Below, piece after piece: positions 1 through 8,827 of a DNA stretch of 64,000 nucleotides. The notes under the pieces are model-generated. The model saw only the letters and a program-made list of their open reading frames with translations, was not told where the DNA came from and searched no databases. Both the position numbers and the translations under genes were made by a program. Every line of letters begins with the position of its first letter. The first letter of the stretch is position 1. Source of the DNA: Sphingobacterium populi (GTDB lineage Bacteria; Bacteroidota; Bacteroidia; Sphingobacteriales; Sphingobacteriaceae); contig NZ_LQXS01000001.1 of NCBI RefSeq assembly GCF_001586775.1, positions 62,001 through 126,000 of the forward strand, written 5' to 3'.

Positions 1-395
1 TATCCCCAGTCCACGACAGCTTTTTCGCCCGTTTCGCGGTTGATAACAAATGCCGGGCCATGATCACGGCACCACGCATCGTTGGTAGCGTGGAAATAGA
101 ATTCGATTTCTTCCGTTGCTACGCCTGCATTTTCTAAGTGCTGTACAGCAAAGTCGCGCATTGCTTCATTTTCTACATTGATACGTACTTTTTGATGCGT
201 AGATACCGCCTTTATAAATACGCAATAAGGGGCATAGATTTTGTCGATTTTGCCTGGCCATGAAGCTTCCTTATGCGGCCAACTTAACCACAGCGCATCT
301 TGGGCTTCCCACTCCGCGGGAAATGTAAAACCTAAATCTTTGGGAGTGGTCAAAAAATCTTGTTTCCAGTCCATGTCCGAACTTTGTTCTACCAT
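1..395 (-). CDS. aguA: Agmatine deiminase, N-terminal part (C-terminus outside window)
   Basis: This reading frame runs off the left edge. Its start is the ATG at 393-395 on the minus strand and about 131 codons are visible. The translation contains AEWEAQDALWLSWPHKEASWP followed later by DAWCRDHGPAFVIN, both typical of the N-terminal half of the peptidylarginine deiminase-like agmatine deiminase family. The enzyme hydrolyses agmatine to N-carbamoylputrescine plus ammonia in the cytoplasm. The WCRDHGP segment belongs to the guanidinium-binding pocket; the catalytic cysteine lies near the C-terminus and cannot be seen. It sits 58 bp downstream of aguB on the same strand, so the two are very probably one aguB-aguA operon. 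Identification is secure; completeness of the gene is unknown. Confidence 0.93.
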   Translation of the reverse strand, partial: MVEQSSDMDWKQDFLTTPKDLGFTFPAEWEAQDALWLSWPHKEASWPGKIDKIYAPYCVFIKAVSTHQKVRINVENEAMRDFAVQHLENAGVATEEIEFYFHATNDAWCRDHGPAFVINRETGEKAVVDWG

Positions 396-453
396 TGTAT
401 AATAATTGCTAGGAAGTATAGAACACTTCCTGGTAAAAATTTGATTAAAACTT

Positions 454-1329
454 TTAGTCTTCGTCTATAAATCGTTTAGTGATCTGTCCATACGAATCAA
501 TACGACGATCCCGTAAGAAAGGCCAATGTTTGCGGAAAAAATCGGTTTCTTGCAGGTTTACTTCGACTACTTCTACTTCTTCCTGATCGTGCGATGCGAG
601 GTAGAGTAGGCGACCTTGTGCATTGGTGACAAAGCTACCACCCCAAAATTTCATTGCGCCATCTTGTTCATAACCCACACGATTCACCGAAATAACTGGT
701 AAGCCATTAGCTACGGCATGAGATCGTTGGATCGTTTGCCATGCGTTATACTGGTCTTTGTTCGTTTCCTCGTCTTGATCCGTTGCCCAACCGATGGCAG
801 TAGGATAGAATAACATTTCTGCACCCATCAACGCGGTAATACGTGATGCTTCGGGATACCACTGATCCCAACAGATTAAAATCCCAATCTTACCAAATTT
901 GGTCGGGAAAACTTTGTATCCCAAGTCGCCAGGGGTGAAATAGAATTTTTCATAAAATGCAGGATCATCTGGGATGTGCATTTTTCGGTATTTGCCTAAG
1001 TATGCACCGTCTGCATCTAATACCGCGGTGGTGTTGTGATACAATCCTTGCGTCCGCTTCTCAAATAAAGAAGCGATAATAACTACTCCCAATTCTGCCG
1101 CTACGACAGATAAGGCGTCAGTTGATGGGCCTGGAATAGCTTCCGCCAAATCAAAGTTGTCGTAATCTTCAACGTCACAGAAATATAAGGACGTGAATAG
1201 TTCTTGAAGACATACGATCTGCGCGCCTTTGGCTGCTGCTTCGCGTACTTTAGTAATGGCTTTATCTAAGTTTTCTTGTTTGTCGCGCACGCAAGACATC
1301 TGCACGACACCAACTTTTACTTTATTCAT
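454..1329 (-). CDS. aguB: N-carbamoylputrescine amidase
   Basis: A 291-residue nitrilase-superfamily amidase, the usual length for AguB. It hydrolyses N-carbamoylputrescine to putrescine, CO2 and ammonia, the last step of the agmatine route. The catalytic Glu-Lys-Cys triad is visible: E43 in LQELFT, K116 in YRKMHIPDD and C153 in ILICWDQWYPE. The CWDQWYPE signature is characteristic of this subfamily rather than of general nitrilases. The ATG at 1327-1329 lies about 25 bases below a TATCTTTG -7 element on the same strand. aguA follows 58 bp downstream. The arginine decarboxylase that would supply agmatine is also in this window, at 17.3-18.7 kb. Confidence 0.95.
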   Translation of the reverse strand: MNKVKVGVVQMSCVRDKQENLDKAITKVREAAAKGAQIVCLQELFTSLYFCDVEDYDNFDLAEAIPGPSTDALSVVAAELGVVIIASLFEKRTQGLYHNTTAVLDADGAYLGKYRKMHIPDDPAFYEKFYFTPGDLGYKVFPTKFGKIGILICWDQWYPEASRITALMGAEMLFYPTAIGWATDQDEETNKDQYNAWQTIQRSHAVANGLPVISVNRVGYEQDGAMKFWGGSFVTNAQGRLLYLASHDQEEVEVVEVNLQETDFFRKHWPFLRDRRIDSYGQITKRFIDED

Positions 1330-1354
1330 AGTTTCTTCTCTGCTTTTCCTGATG

Positions 1355-1362
1355 CAAAGATA
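1355..1362 (-). promoter_or_regulatory. -7 promoter element of aguB-aguA
   Basis: On the minus strand the sequence reads TATCTTTG, matching the Bacteroidota -7 consensus TAnnTTTG, 25 bases ahead of the aguB ATG. No convincing -33 TTG is seen at the usual spacing. The same octamer precedes the arginine decarboxylase, polX and the ABC-F gene here. Confidence 0.5.
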
Positions 1363-1528
1363 TCTATTTTATACGCTGCGAATGTGCGAAGTTGGTAAAA
1401 TTATCGACAGTTCCTGAGATGATGTGTTTACGAAATAGCGCTTGTATTCTACACATTGCCGTGTTATTGTGTATCTTGTCGCATTCGTTGGATTGATATT
1501 CTAATGATGCGTATTAGCTACCAAATCA

Positions 1529-2107
1529 TTGTACGTGGCACCACACCAAAGAAAAGAACATATTATTGATGTGCAGACAGCAAGTCGTGTGGGAGGTTCA
1601 ATTATATTTCCTGTATTGTTAGCTTATTTTTTGCCTTACTTTTTGATTTGGAAAGAATCGCTATCTACTCATTTTTTCGTACATGGCTATTTGGATATTT
1701 TGCCTCCTGTGCTTTATCCCATGGTTGCGATATTAACGATTGTACTCGGTATTATCCTGCATGAATTGTTACACGGTGTGCCTTGGGCAATATTTGCTAG
1801 TAAAGGTTGGGCCTCCATTCGTTTTGGTTTACTTCGACCGCATTATATACCTTACTGTCATTGTGGCGAACCGTTAAGTGTGAAACACTACATCATTGGC
1901 GCGTTAACTCCATTAGTCGTGCTCGGTATTGCGCCAACAATCTATGCCTGGATATCGGGCAACTGGTTTTTTCTGCTGTTTGGAGTCTTTTTTACGGTTT
2001 CTGCTATTGGCGATGTAATGATTGTATACAGCATGCGAAGGATCAAATCGGGTGTCAGAATTATGGATCATCCCACCGAAGTTGGTTACATTATTTATAC
2101 TAGCTGA
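1529..2107 (+). CDS. DUF3267 family membrane protein, putative zinc metalloprotease
   Basis: 192 residues with several hydrophobic segments (about 25-40, 58-77, 115-135, 142-160) and an HELLH motif at residues 78-82 within a membrane segment, the arrangement of DUF3267 proteins, which resemble site-2-type membrane metalloproteases. Activity and substrate are unknown. The frame opens after a TGA at 1505-1507 and has no ATG before the first membrane segment, so translation must start at the TTG at 1529 or the GTG at 1535; neither has a clear ribosome binding site. No operon partner is evident: the next gene, on the same strand, is 142 bp away and has its own -7 box. Confidence 0.72.
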   Translation: MYVAPHQRKEHIIDVQTASRVGGSIIFPVLLAYFLPYFLIWKESLSTHFFVHGYLDILPPVLYPMVAILTIVLGIILHELLHGVPWAIFASKGWASIRFGLLRPHYIPYCHCGEPLSVKHYIIGALTPLVVLGIAPTIYAWISGNWFFLLFGVFFTVSAIGDVMIVYSMRRIKSGVRIMDHPTEVGYIIYTS

Positions 2108-2198
2108 TTCATTTGTAGTTAGCTATTATAATTACTGACCATTGTAAGTTTTTAGTCAAAAGCTTCGTGTTTTTAACCGTTTATTCCAATTGTCTGCG

Positions 2199-2206
2199 TA
2201 CTTTTG
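2199..2206 (+). promoter_or_regulatory. -7 promoter element of the fatty-acid hydroxylase gene
   Basis: TACTTTTG matches TAnnTTTG and ends 43 bases before the ATG at 2250. No -33 element at standard spacing is obvious. Confidence 0.4.
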
Positions 2207-2249
2207 TATCACACGGTATTTTTCACGGTAGTCACTTATCACTCTATGT

Positions 2250-2927
2250 ATGGCTAAAAAACATTATGTTTCGAACTCGGGTGAGTCAATTCGTATGTTT
2301 AAAAACGATTTTCTGAACTCGCTCACTAAGGTACATTATTCCGTACCCTTGATATTCTGGATTCCAGTCATCATTTTCTTTCTTTGGAGAGCTTATTCGC
2401 AAGGAGATATTGGGGCGGGAGATACTGCTTTGTATTTTGGATATGGCTTGGGCTTCTGGACTTTAGCTGAATATGTGTTGCACCGTTGGGTATTTCATTA
2501 CGAACCTCCAGGCAAATTGGGCAAGCGTATTCATTTTATATTTCATGGTGTGCATCACGATTATCCTAGAGATCGTATGCGCTTGGTGATGCCATTATCG
2601 GCGAGTATTCCGATGGCACTTGTTATTTATCTGTTGTTTAGTTTATTTTTTTCTACATTCTATTTAGCAGCTTTCTTTGCTGGCTTTCTATTTGGATACT
2701 TAATTTATGATGAGTGTCACTATGCGATACATCATGCCAATTTTAAGTCGGGCTTTCTCAAAAAAATAAAGGATCATCATATGTTACACCATTATTCAGA
2801 TCCTGAAAAAGGATTTGGCGTTAGTTCTTATTTTTGGGATCATATATTTGGTACAACGATAATAAAAAAGGCCAATACAGGTAAATCAGCAGGAAAGGAC
2901 GCGAAGGCTATTGATCATTCGCATTAG
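2250..2927 (+). CDS. Fatty acid/ceramide hydroxylase family protein (FA2H-like)
   Basis: 225 residues of the fatty acid hydroxylase (sterol desaturase) superfamily. Four histidine clusters that bind the di-metal centre are visible in order: HRWVFH, HFIFHGVHHDYP, HYAIHH and HHMLHHY. Between them are hydrophobic segments consistent with a four-helix membrane enzyme. The HGVHHDYPRD stretch and overall size fit fatty acid 2-hydroxylases, which hydroxylate the acyl chain of ceramides using O2 and an electron donor. Sphingobacteriaceae make abundant sphingolipids with 2-hydroxy fatty acids, so that substrate is the natural inference, though it is not shown by the sequence. No cytochrome b5 domain is fused, so a separate reductant is needed. 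ATG at 2250. Confidence 0.82.
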   Translation: MAKKHYVSNSGESIRMFKNDFLNSLTKVHYSVPLIFWIPVIIFFLWRAYSQGDIGAGDTALYFGYGLGFWTLAEYVLHRWVFHYEPPGKLGKRIHFIFHGVHHDYPRDRMRLVMPLSASIPMALVIYLLFSLFFSTFYLAAFFAGFLFGYLIYDECHYAIHHANFKSGFLKKIKDHHMLHHYSDPEKGFGVSSYFWDHIFGTTIIKKANTGKSAGKDAKAIDHSH

Positions 2928-2949
2928 CAGCGGATAATTTTTTTTTGCA

Positions 2950-2992
2950 CATGAAGGGACGGTCAATTATTGCAATTGATCGTCCCTTCATG
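2950..2992. repeat. 43-bp inverted repeat between convergent genes
   Basis: Two 19-base arms (2950-2968 and 2974-2992) pair with one mismatch around a 5-base loop, between the convergent ends of the hydroxylase gene and aceA. The T-run lies before the stem on the plus strand, and neither strand has a U-tract after the stem, so this is not a classical intrinsic terminator. It may act as a 3' stabiliser or a weak bidirectional terminator. Confidence 0.6.
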
Positions 2993-3079
2993 CTATGACA
3001 ACACCTTTAACGATTACTATAGGCATGCCGCAGTGTGTGATGTCCAGCTTCGGCAAGGTAAAATAAGATATTAAGCGAC

Positions 3080-4360
3080 TTAATGAAACTGTGCCGTCTC
3101 TGTAGAGTCTTTCATGGCAACGGTGGTAGAAGCACCATTGGTTACGATATTTTGTATTTCATCAAAAAAGCCTGTGCCCACAAATGACTGATGTTTTACA
3201 GCTCTAAATCCTTTTTGCTGCAGTGCAAATTCACGTTCTTGCAGTTCAGAATACCCTGCCATACCTCTTTCTTTATATGATAATGCTAATTCGAACATCG
3301 ACGTATTCAAGGCGTGGAAACCAGCTAGGGTGATAAATTGGAACTTATAACCCAGTTTAGCTAGTTCTTGCCTAAAATTAGCCATCTCGTCCACCGTTAG
3401 CTTCGCCGCCCAATTAAATGACGGTGAGCAGTTGTATGCTAACAGTTTGCCTGGGAATTTAGCGTGGATGCCTTCCGCAAATTGTCTGGCTTGCTCTAGA
3501 TCTGGGTTGGAGGTTTCCATCCAAAGCAAATCAGCATAAGGCGCATACGATAAACCTCGATCTATACCTTGTGCGACACCATTATTTACGTAATAGAATC
3601 CCTCAGAAGTTCTTTCGCCAGTGACAAATTTCTTATCACGATCGTCGATATCCGAAGTGAGTAAATCTGCTGCATCGGCATCTGTTCTGGCGATGATGAG
3701 GGTTGGTACACCCAACACGTCAGCGGCTAAACGTGCCGAGATTAATTTGTTTATTGCTTCTTGTGTTGGTACCAATACTTTGCCGCCCAGATGACCACAT
3801 TTTTTGGCTGATGACAGTTGATCTTCAAAATGTACTCCTGCAGCTCCTGCTTCGATCATTTGCTTCATCAATTCGTACGCATTCAGATTGCCGCCAAAGC
3901 CTGCCTCCGCATCCGCGATAATAGGAACTAAATATTCCTTATTGCCACCGCCATTTACAGATTGTATTTGATCGGCTCTAAGTAGCGCATTGTTGATTTT
4001 TTTGACTACTGAAGGAACGGAGTTCGCTGGATATAATGATTGATCGGGGTACATCTCTCCGGATAGATTTGCATCTGCTGCTACCTGCCAACCTGAAAGA
4101 TAAATGGCTTCTAATCCCGCATCTACTTCCTGCACCGCCTGATTGCCAGTGAGTGCTCCTAGCCCTGCAATATATTCTTGGCTATTTAGTTTGTGCCAAA
4201 ATATTTTCGACATCTCAGTGGCAATGGTAAATTGTTGGGTGTAAGAGCCTCTTAATTTTAAAACGTCTGCCGCCGTGTAGGTTCTAACTATACCGTTCCA
4301 CCTTGGATTGGTGTTCCAATCATTTTCAATCGCCTGAATTTTTTCTTGCTGTGTTTTCAT
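3080..4360 (-). CDS. aceA: Isocitrate lyase
   Basis: 426 residues, standard bacterial length. It cleaves isocitrate to glyoxylate and succinate, the first step of the glyoxylate shunt used for growth on acetate and fatty acids. The active-site signature KKCGH is at residues 186-190 (catalytic C188), preceded by ADAEAGFGG and HFEDQ, which bind Mg2+ and substrate. It lies 29 bp downstream of aceB on the same strand, so the pair is an aceB-aceA operon. Control probably acts at the aceB promoter through the divergent ScfR-type regulator and the palindrome next to it. The frame is intact. Confidence 0.97.
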   Translation of the reverse strand: MKTQQEKIQAIENDWNTNPRWNGIVRTYTAADVLKLRGSYTQQFTIATEMSKIFWHKLNSQEYIAGLGALTGNQAVQEVDAGLEAIYLSGWQVAADANLSGEMYPDQSLYPANSVPSVVKKINNALLRADQIQSVNGGGNKEYLVPIIADAEAGFGGNLNAYELMKQMIEAGAAGVHFEDQLSSAKKCGHLGGKVLVPTQEAINKLISARLAADVLGVPTLIIARTDADAADLLTSDIDDRDKKFVTGERTSEGFYYVNNGVAQGIDRGLSYAPYADLLWMETSNPDLEQARQFAEGIHAKFPGKLLAYNCSPSFNWAAKLTVDEMANFRQELAKLGYKFQFITLAGFHALNTSMFELALSYKERGMAGYSELQEREFALQQKGFRAVKHQSFVGTGFFDEIQNIVTNGASTTVAMKDSTETAQFH

Positions 4361-4389
4361 GATTCCATTGTTAAAGTTTCCATTATTTG

Positions 4390-5985
4390 TTAGTGATTTT
4401 CTTCTTCTGAGTCGAGGAATGGATAAGCTTTGAGTGTTAAAAATTCTTCAAACTCTTCGCTAAAGATGAGCTCGTTGAGCAATTTGGTAGCTTGATCAAA
4501 CTTTCCGGTCTTAAAGCGCTCTTCGCCGACGTATTTTTCGATTTTGATCAATTCTTCTGTCTCCCAGTCCATGATAAGTTGCTTAGTTAGCGTGCGGTCG
4601 TCATTCAGTACGGCCTCATTTTTTAGCCATTGCCAGATCTGAGTTCTTGATATTTCTGCGGTCGCGGCATCTTCCATCAAATGATAAATGGCTGCTGCTC
4701 CATTTCCCATCAGCCAACTTTCGATATACAGGATGCCAACGTTAATATTTTTACGAACACCTTCTTCGGTAATTTCTCCGAGTGGTATCTCAAGTAGATC
4801 TCTTTCATTGATTTTATAATCAAATTTTTTGTCGATTTGATTCGCAGCAGGCATATGCTCATCGAAGATCTCTTTTGCTACGGCCACCAAGGCGGGGTGG
4901 GCTACCCATGTACCATCGTGTCCGTTTTGTGCTTCTCGTTTTTTGTCATTACTTACTTTCTCATAAGCGAGTTCGTTCGCCTTTTCATCTCCTTTGATCG
5001 GTATTTGAGCAGCCATGCCGCCGATGGCGTGTACGTTTCTTTTGTGGCAAATTTCAATAACTCGCTTAGAGTAAGCGCTCATAAACGGAGAGGTCATCGT
5101 GACCTGATCGCGATCAGGCACAATAAACTGTGGTATATTTCTAAATTTTTTGATGTATGAAAAAATATAATCCCAGCGTCCGCAGTTAAGTCCAGCACTG
5201 TGTTCTTTCAATTCATAAAGAATCTCATCTATCTGAAAGGATGCCGTAATCGTCTCAATTAGTACGGTCGCTTTGATGGTGCCTTGTGGGATGTTGAGGT
5301 ATTCTTGAGCAAATACAAATACATCGTTCCACCAACGTGCTTCTTTATAATGTTCCAGCTTGGGCAGATAGAAGTACGTGCTACTTCCGTTTTTAATTAG
5401 TTGCTCAATATTTCTGAAGAAATAAATTCCAAAGTCGATTAGTGATGCCGACGCTTCTTCACCATTGATCTCCACATGCCGTTCGGCCAAATGCAATCCT
5501 CTTGGCCGTACAATAAGAACAGCAGTGTGTTCTTTTAATTGATAAGCTTTGCCTTCTTTGTTTGTGAAATCGATTTGTCGGTTGATTGCATCTGAAAGAT
5601 TGATCTGTCCCTGCATACAATTATGCCAAGTCGGTGAATTGCTATCTTCAAAATCCGCCATAAAAGTAGATGCGCCAGAGTTCAACGCATTGATGATCAT
5701 CTTTCTATCTACTGGACCTGTGATTTCCACGCGACGGTCTTGCAAATCTTGTGGTAATGTGGCGCAAACCCAATCTTCTTGGCGAATATCTTCGGTTTCT
5801 TCTAAAAATTTGGGTAGTATCCCATCATCAAATTCTTTTTGTTTTACCTTCCGCTGCGCTAATAGTTGCAAGCGTTGAGCGTTGAAAGCTTGATGTAGTA
5901 CTGTTAGAAATTTCTTTAATTCTTTAGTAAATAAGTTGTTGTACTGCTCACTGTTCTTTATTGTAAATAAGTTTTTGTTACTCAT
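4390..5985 (-). CDS. aceB: Malate synthase A
   Basis: 531 residues, the length of malate synthase A (not the ~720-residue G form). It condenses glyoxylate with acetyl-CoA to malate. Visible family segments include [12 protein letters not shown], the [15 protein letters not shown] stretch, a TVLIETI strand of the TIM barrel that carries an active-site Glu, [12 protein letters not shown] with a catalytic-site Asp, and the C-terminal [22 protein letters not shown]. First gene of the aceB-aceA operon. Upstream lie a TATATTTG -7 box and a perfect 38-bp palindrome shared with the divergent regulator, so expression is probably switched by fatty acid or acetyl-CoA status. Confidence 0.97.
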   Translation of the reverse strand: MSNKNLFTIKNSEQYNNLFTKELKKFLTVLHQAFNAQRLQLLAQRKVKQKEFDDGILPKFLEETEDIRQEDWVCATLPQDLQDRRVEITGPVDRKMIINALNSGASTFMADFEDSNSPTWHNCMQGQINLSDAINRQIDFTNKEGKAYQLKEHTAVLIVRPRGLHLAERHVEINGEEASASLIDFGIYFFRNIEQLIKNGSSTYFYLPKLEHYKEARWWNDVFVFAQEYLNIPQGTIKATVLIETITASFQIDEILYELKEHSAGLNCGRWDYIFSYIKKFRNIPQFIVPDRDQVTMTSPFMSAYSKRVIEICHKRNVHAIGGMAAQIPIKGDEKANELAYEKVSNDKKREAQNGHDGTWVAHPALVAVAKEIFDEHMPAANQIDKKFDYKINERDLLEIPLGEITEEGVRKNINVGILYIESWLMGNGAAAIYHLMEDAATAEISRTQIWQWLKNEAVLNDDRTLTKQLIMDWETEELIKIEKYVGEERFKTGKFDQATKLLNELIFSEEFEEFLTLKAYPFLDSEEENH

Positions 5986-6012
5986 GGCTCATCGATTTAT
6001 TGTTTTGATAAA

Positions 6013-6020
6013 CAAATATA
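6013..6020 (-). promoter_or_regulatory. -7 promoter element of aceB-aceA
   Basis: Minus-strand TATATTTG, a TAnnTTTG match, 27 bases ahead of the aceB ATG. The -33 region falls inside the 6029-6066 palindrome and has no clear TTG, which would suit a promoter controlled by a protein bound there. Confidence 0.5.
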
Positions 6021-6028
6021 AATAAAGA

Positions 6029-6066
6029 TTTAATAAATTTAGCGAACGTTCGCTAAATTTATTAAA
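6029..6066. promoter_or_regulatory. Perfect 38-bp palindrome, candidate operator between aceB and its regulator
   Basis: Nineteen bases on each side of a centre between 6047 and 6048 are exact reverse complements with no spacer; the core reads TTAGCGAACGTTCGCTAA. It lies in the aceB/regulator divergent interval, 8 bp upstream of the aceB -7 box and 7 bp before the TTTG -33 of the regulator promoter, so a dimer bound there would touch both promoters. Seen directly: the palindrome and positions. Inferred: that the ScfR-type regulator binds it. I noticed no second copy of the core elsewhere in the window. Confidence 0.7.
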
Positions 6067-6073
6067 AAATTTC

Positions 6074-6107
6074 TTTGTGGATAAATGTTTATAAATCCAT
6101 ATGTTTG
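6074..6107 (+). promoter_or_regulatory. Promoter of the ScfR-type regulator, leaderless arrangement
   Basis: TTTG at 6074-6077, 22 bases, then TATGTTTG at 6100-6107 fit the Bacteroidota TTG/TAnnTTTG promoter. The ATG at 6112 is 5 bases beyond the -7 box, about where transcription would begin, so the mRNA may be leaderless. This supports 6112 as the true start of the frameshifted gene. Confidence 0.5.
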
Positions 6108-6111
6108 GTTT

Positions 6112-7581
6112 ATGACATCTGAAAGTGATTTTATAAAAACTATTTTTGGCTTAAAGCTGAAGCAACAACGGCAAATTGGTCGTTGCAGGATTTGGCGGTA
6201 AAAACGGGCTTATCTAAATCTTATCTCAATGAGATTGAAAATGGTAAGAAATATCCTAAGCATGTACGAATTATTCAATTGGCAGATTCGCTATCGTGTA
6301 CATTTGATGATCTGGTATCCACTAAATTAGATAAAAGTTTAGCGCCATTTAATGAGATTTTGCAGTCAGATTTTTTTAAAGAAATTCCGCTGGACCTTTT
6401 CGGTATCAATAGAAATACGCTGATCAGTATTATAAGTGATGCGCCAAAGAAAGTGACAGCTTTTATTAATGCATTGATCGAAATTGCGCAAAATTACAAT
6501 CTGGGTAAGGAGCGCTTTTACTTTGCGGTACTTCGTTCGTTTCAGGAGCTGTACGATAATCATTTTCCGGATATCGAGGATAAAGTTGTTGATTTTGCTG
6601 CTGAAAATCAACTGTCGATTAATAGGCATATTAAGACTGATCTCCTGCAAAGTATTTTAGTGGAGAAATATGGCTATGTGATCGAGTCGAGCGATTTCGA
6701 ATCCTATGGAGCGCTGGATAATCTTCGCTCGTTGTATATTCCTGAGAAGAAACTTTTATTGCTTAATAAAAAGCTTGGAGATGATAAAAAAACATTTGTA
6801 CTAGCAAAGGAGATAGGTTTTAATGTGTTGGAACTTAGCGTTCGCCCGACGACGTACTCATGGCTTCATTTTGGAAATTTTGAGGAAATTCTGAATAATT
6901 TTTATGCTTCCTATTTTGCTGGAGCATTACTCATTTCTAAGGAAGCTATTCGTGAGGGGATTAGCCATTTTTTCGAACGAAACAGTTGGGAGCCTACTGA
7001 ATTTGAGAATTTGCTACAGACATTTACGCATTCGCCCGAAACCTTTTATTATCGATCTACAAATGTGCTTTCTGCGGAGTTAGGTATCAAAGATCTTTTT
7101 TTATTTGTGTCTGGTCAAGAAAGAAAATTCTTCGAAAATTCAGATTCTTAAAGAGCTACACCTCAATCATCAACAGGCACCGCATGCGAATGCTACTAAT
7201 GAGCATTATTGTAGTAGATGGATAGCTGTTAAAAATTTGGCACACTTGAGGGAGAATGAAGCGTTGACTGCTGCGCAAATCTCACATTATAAAGATTTGG
7301 GTATTAGTTATCTGGTGATTTCTACTTCTCAAAAAAATCCATTCTCCGATGGTAGTAATAGAAGCTATTGCCTCGGCATATTGCTCAATGCGCAGACCAT
7401 TAAAAAAATCAGATTCGTCAAATCACCAAGTCTCAAAACCATTAATGTTGGCGTTACCTGCGAATCGTGTAGTATAGCAGATTGTGAGGAACGACAGGCT
7501 CCACCTATTCGATTAGAAAAGGAACATTTCAATTCAAATATGAAGACGGCGATCGAGAAAATCCGACACGATGTTTTGTGA
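6112..7581 (+). CDS. ScfR/RamB-type short-chain fatty acid transcriptional regulator (two frameshifts)
   Basis: Reading across two single-base indels gives about 489 residues, the usual size of this family. Order: Xre-type HTH (about 10-65: LKLKQQRQ, then LSKSYLNEIENGKKYPK), a degenerate IrrE/DUF955-like domain (AKEIGF in place of HExxH, so a sensor rather than a protease), and a C-terminal DUF2083-like domain ending in CESCSIADCEERQAPP. The first break is at 6173-6175, where AAA should be AAAA; it joins KQQRQ to WSLQDLAVKTG. The second is at about 7130-7134, where one T is extra; it joins SGQERKF to SKIQILKELHLN. The two shifts cancel, so start and stop are in one overall frame. Relatives (RamB) control acetate and glyoxylate genes, matching the divergent aceBA. 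Errors in the assembly are more likely than a true pseudogene. Confidence 0.85.
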
Positions 7582-7640
7582 ATCTTTTAGAATGCTTTCA
7601 CGCTGCCTATTACTATCGGTGTAGAAGCTATTAAAATGGT

Positions 7641-8759
7641 TTATAGCGCGATCTGCTGACCATCTAACAAACCTCTAAAAAGCTGTCCATTGTTGTAAAT
7701 TAGTACTTCGCCATTTTTTCCGTTTTTGATGCTAGAGTCTATCACCAATACTTGATTATTAAATAGGGGAGTAATTTCTTTTTGAGAAGTATGACCGATG
7801 ACCATGTTTTTAGCATTCCAATGTTGAAGGATGTTTGTGATATCGGCCGATTGTACTAAGTCGTCTTTAAAATATCCTCTGTACCACAAAGGACCATTTG
7901 AAGTGGCAAGTAAGTTCAAAACTGGATTTGCACGATAGTCGGCTCTTTTCTGCACAAAGATGCTATCTCTGAATAAGGCGTTAATTTGCGCAGGATGAAG
8001 GTTTTCCTGTATGATTGCTGGCGATATACCGGCATGTACAAACCATGTGTCATTAATCTTAATCGTGATGGGCTGTTTTCTAATCCACTGGCCAAAAAAG
8101 GACTCTCGTCCAAATTGCTCCTCGTAAGTTTTGCCCAGTATTTTGGCGATTCCTTGGTATTTAGTATGCACATATCGAACGTCGTTATCTAGAACCATTA
8201 GTTCATGGTTGCCCATCAAATAATGCACTTTTCCACCAGCAGATTGAGCTTGTTGTTGTAATTTGTAAACCAGCCATAATGCTTCGGTCACGCCGGTACC
8301 TCTGTCAAATATGTCGCCATTGATGATTAGATGTGCTTTGCCAAATATCCAGTTGTTGGCACTGTCTATTACGCCATGTCTTTGTAATAAGTCGACAAAA
8401 AGTGAATATTGACCGTGAATATCACTGATGGCCAACCAATGATCGATGTTGTGGAACGTATAATCGGTGCTCGGATACGATTTACTTGATTCTAAAGCCT
8501 CCACAATGGGTAGGTTCAATGAGATTGCGAGCTTTTTTGTTGCGTGAGCAAAATCTGTCGATTTTGCGCTAGATAGCTCCTGTAGTGAGCCATGATTGAT
8601 CCATCTAATGAGTGTATCATTACCATCAAAAAAAATGTGCGGCAATTCTTGAATGCTATCCGTGATGTTCAAAATAGGGTTGATATTGGAAATGCTCTTG
8701 TCTTTGCCGTAGCATATTGATTGTGTTAGTGCCACGATCAATATCAGGTTCTTCATCAT
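7641..8759 (-). CDS. Exported PPP-type (Shewanella-like) metallophosphatase
   Basis: 372 residues with an N-terminal signal peptide (hydrophobic residues 5-17). The calcineurin-like core has every metal-binding motif: ISDIHG (D113, H115), NGDIFDRG (D149, D152), GNHE (183-186) and VIGHT near the C-terminus. The GDxxDRG plus GNHE order is that of PPP protein phosphatases, and the spacing resembles Shewanella-like phosphatases. It should act in the periplasm or at the outer membrane on phosphate esters; the real substrate is unknown. It is the last gene of a co-directional run sigma-FecR-SusC-SusD-lipoprotein, but a 14-bp-stem hairpin lies in the 68-bp gap before it, so it may be transcribed by read-through at a lower level. 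Confidence 0.85.
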   Translation of the reverse strand: MMKNLILIVALTQSICYGKDKSISNINPILNITDSIQELPHIFFDGNDTLIRWINHGSLQELSSAKSTDFAHATKKLAISLNLPIVEALESSKSYPSTDYTFHNIDHWLAISDIHGQYSLFVDLLQRHGVIDSANNWIFGKAHLIINGDIFDRGTGVTEALWLVYKLQQQAQSAGGKVHYLMGNHELMVLDNDVRYVHTKYQGIAKILGKTYEEQFGRESFFGQWIRKQPITIKINDTWFVHAGISPAIIQENLHPAQINALFRDSIFVQKRADYRANPVLNLLATSNGPLWYRGYFKDDLVQSADITNILQHWNAKNMVIGHTSQKEITPLFNNQVLVIDSSIKNGKNGEVLIYNNGQLFRGLLDGQQIAL

Positions 8760-8775
8760 ATTGCGTCAGTTTATG

Positions 8776-8811
8776 AAAGTCTGATGAGGTTTAGCGGCCT
8801 CATCAGACTTT
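8776..8811 (-). terminator. Strong hairpin between the SusCD lipoprotein gene and the phosphatase gene
   Basis: Arms 8776-8789 and 8798-8811 are perfect 14-base complements (AAAGTCTGATGAGG and its complement) around an 8-base loop. On the minus strand the stem ends in only three Us and is followed by CATAAAC, so termination is likely partial. There is too little room after it for a separate phosphatase promoter. A read-through attenuator or a 3'-end stabiliser for the upstream operon are both plausible. Confidence 0.6.
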
Positions 8812-8827
8812 TGCATCTAATTGTAAT

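Noticed and set aside
2950-2992. Hairpin as an intrinsic terminator
   Set aside because: Neither strand has a U-run after the stem, so it is listed as an inverted repeat only.
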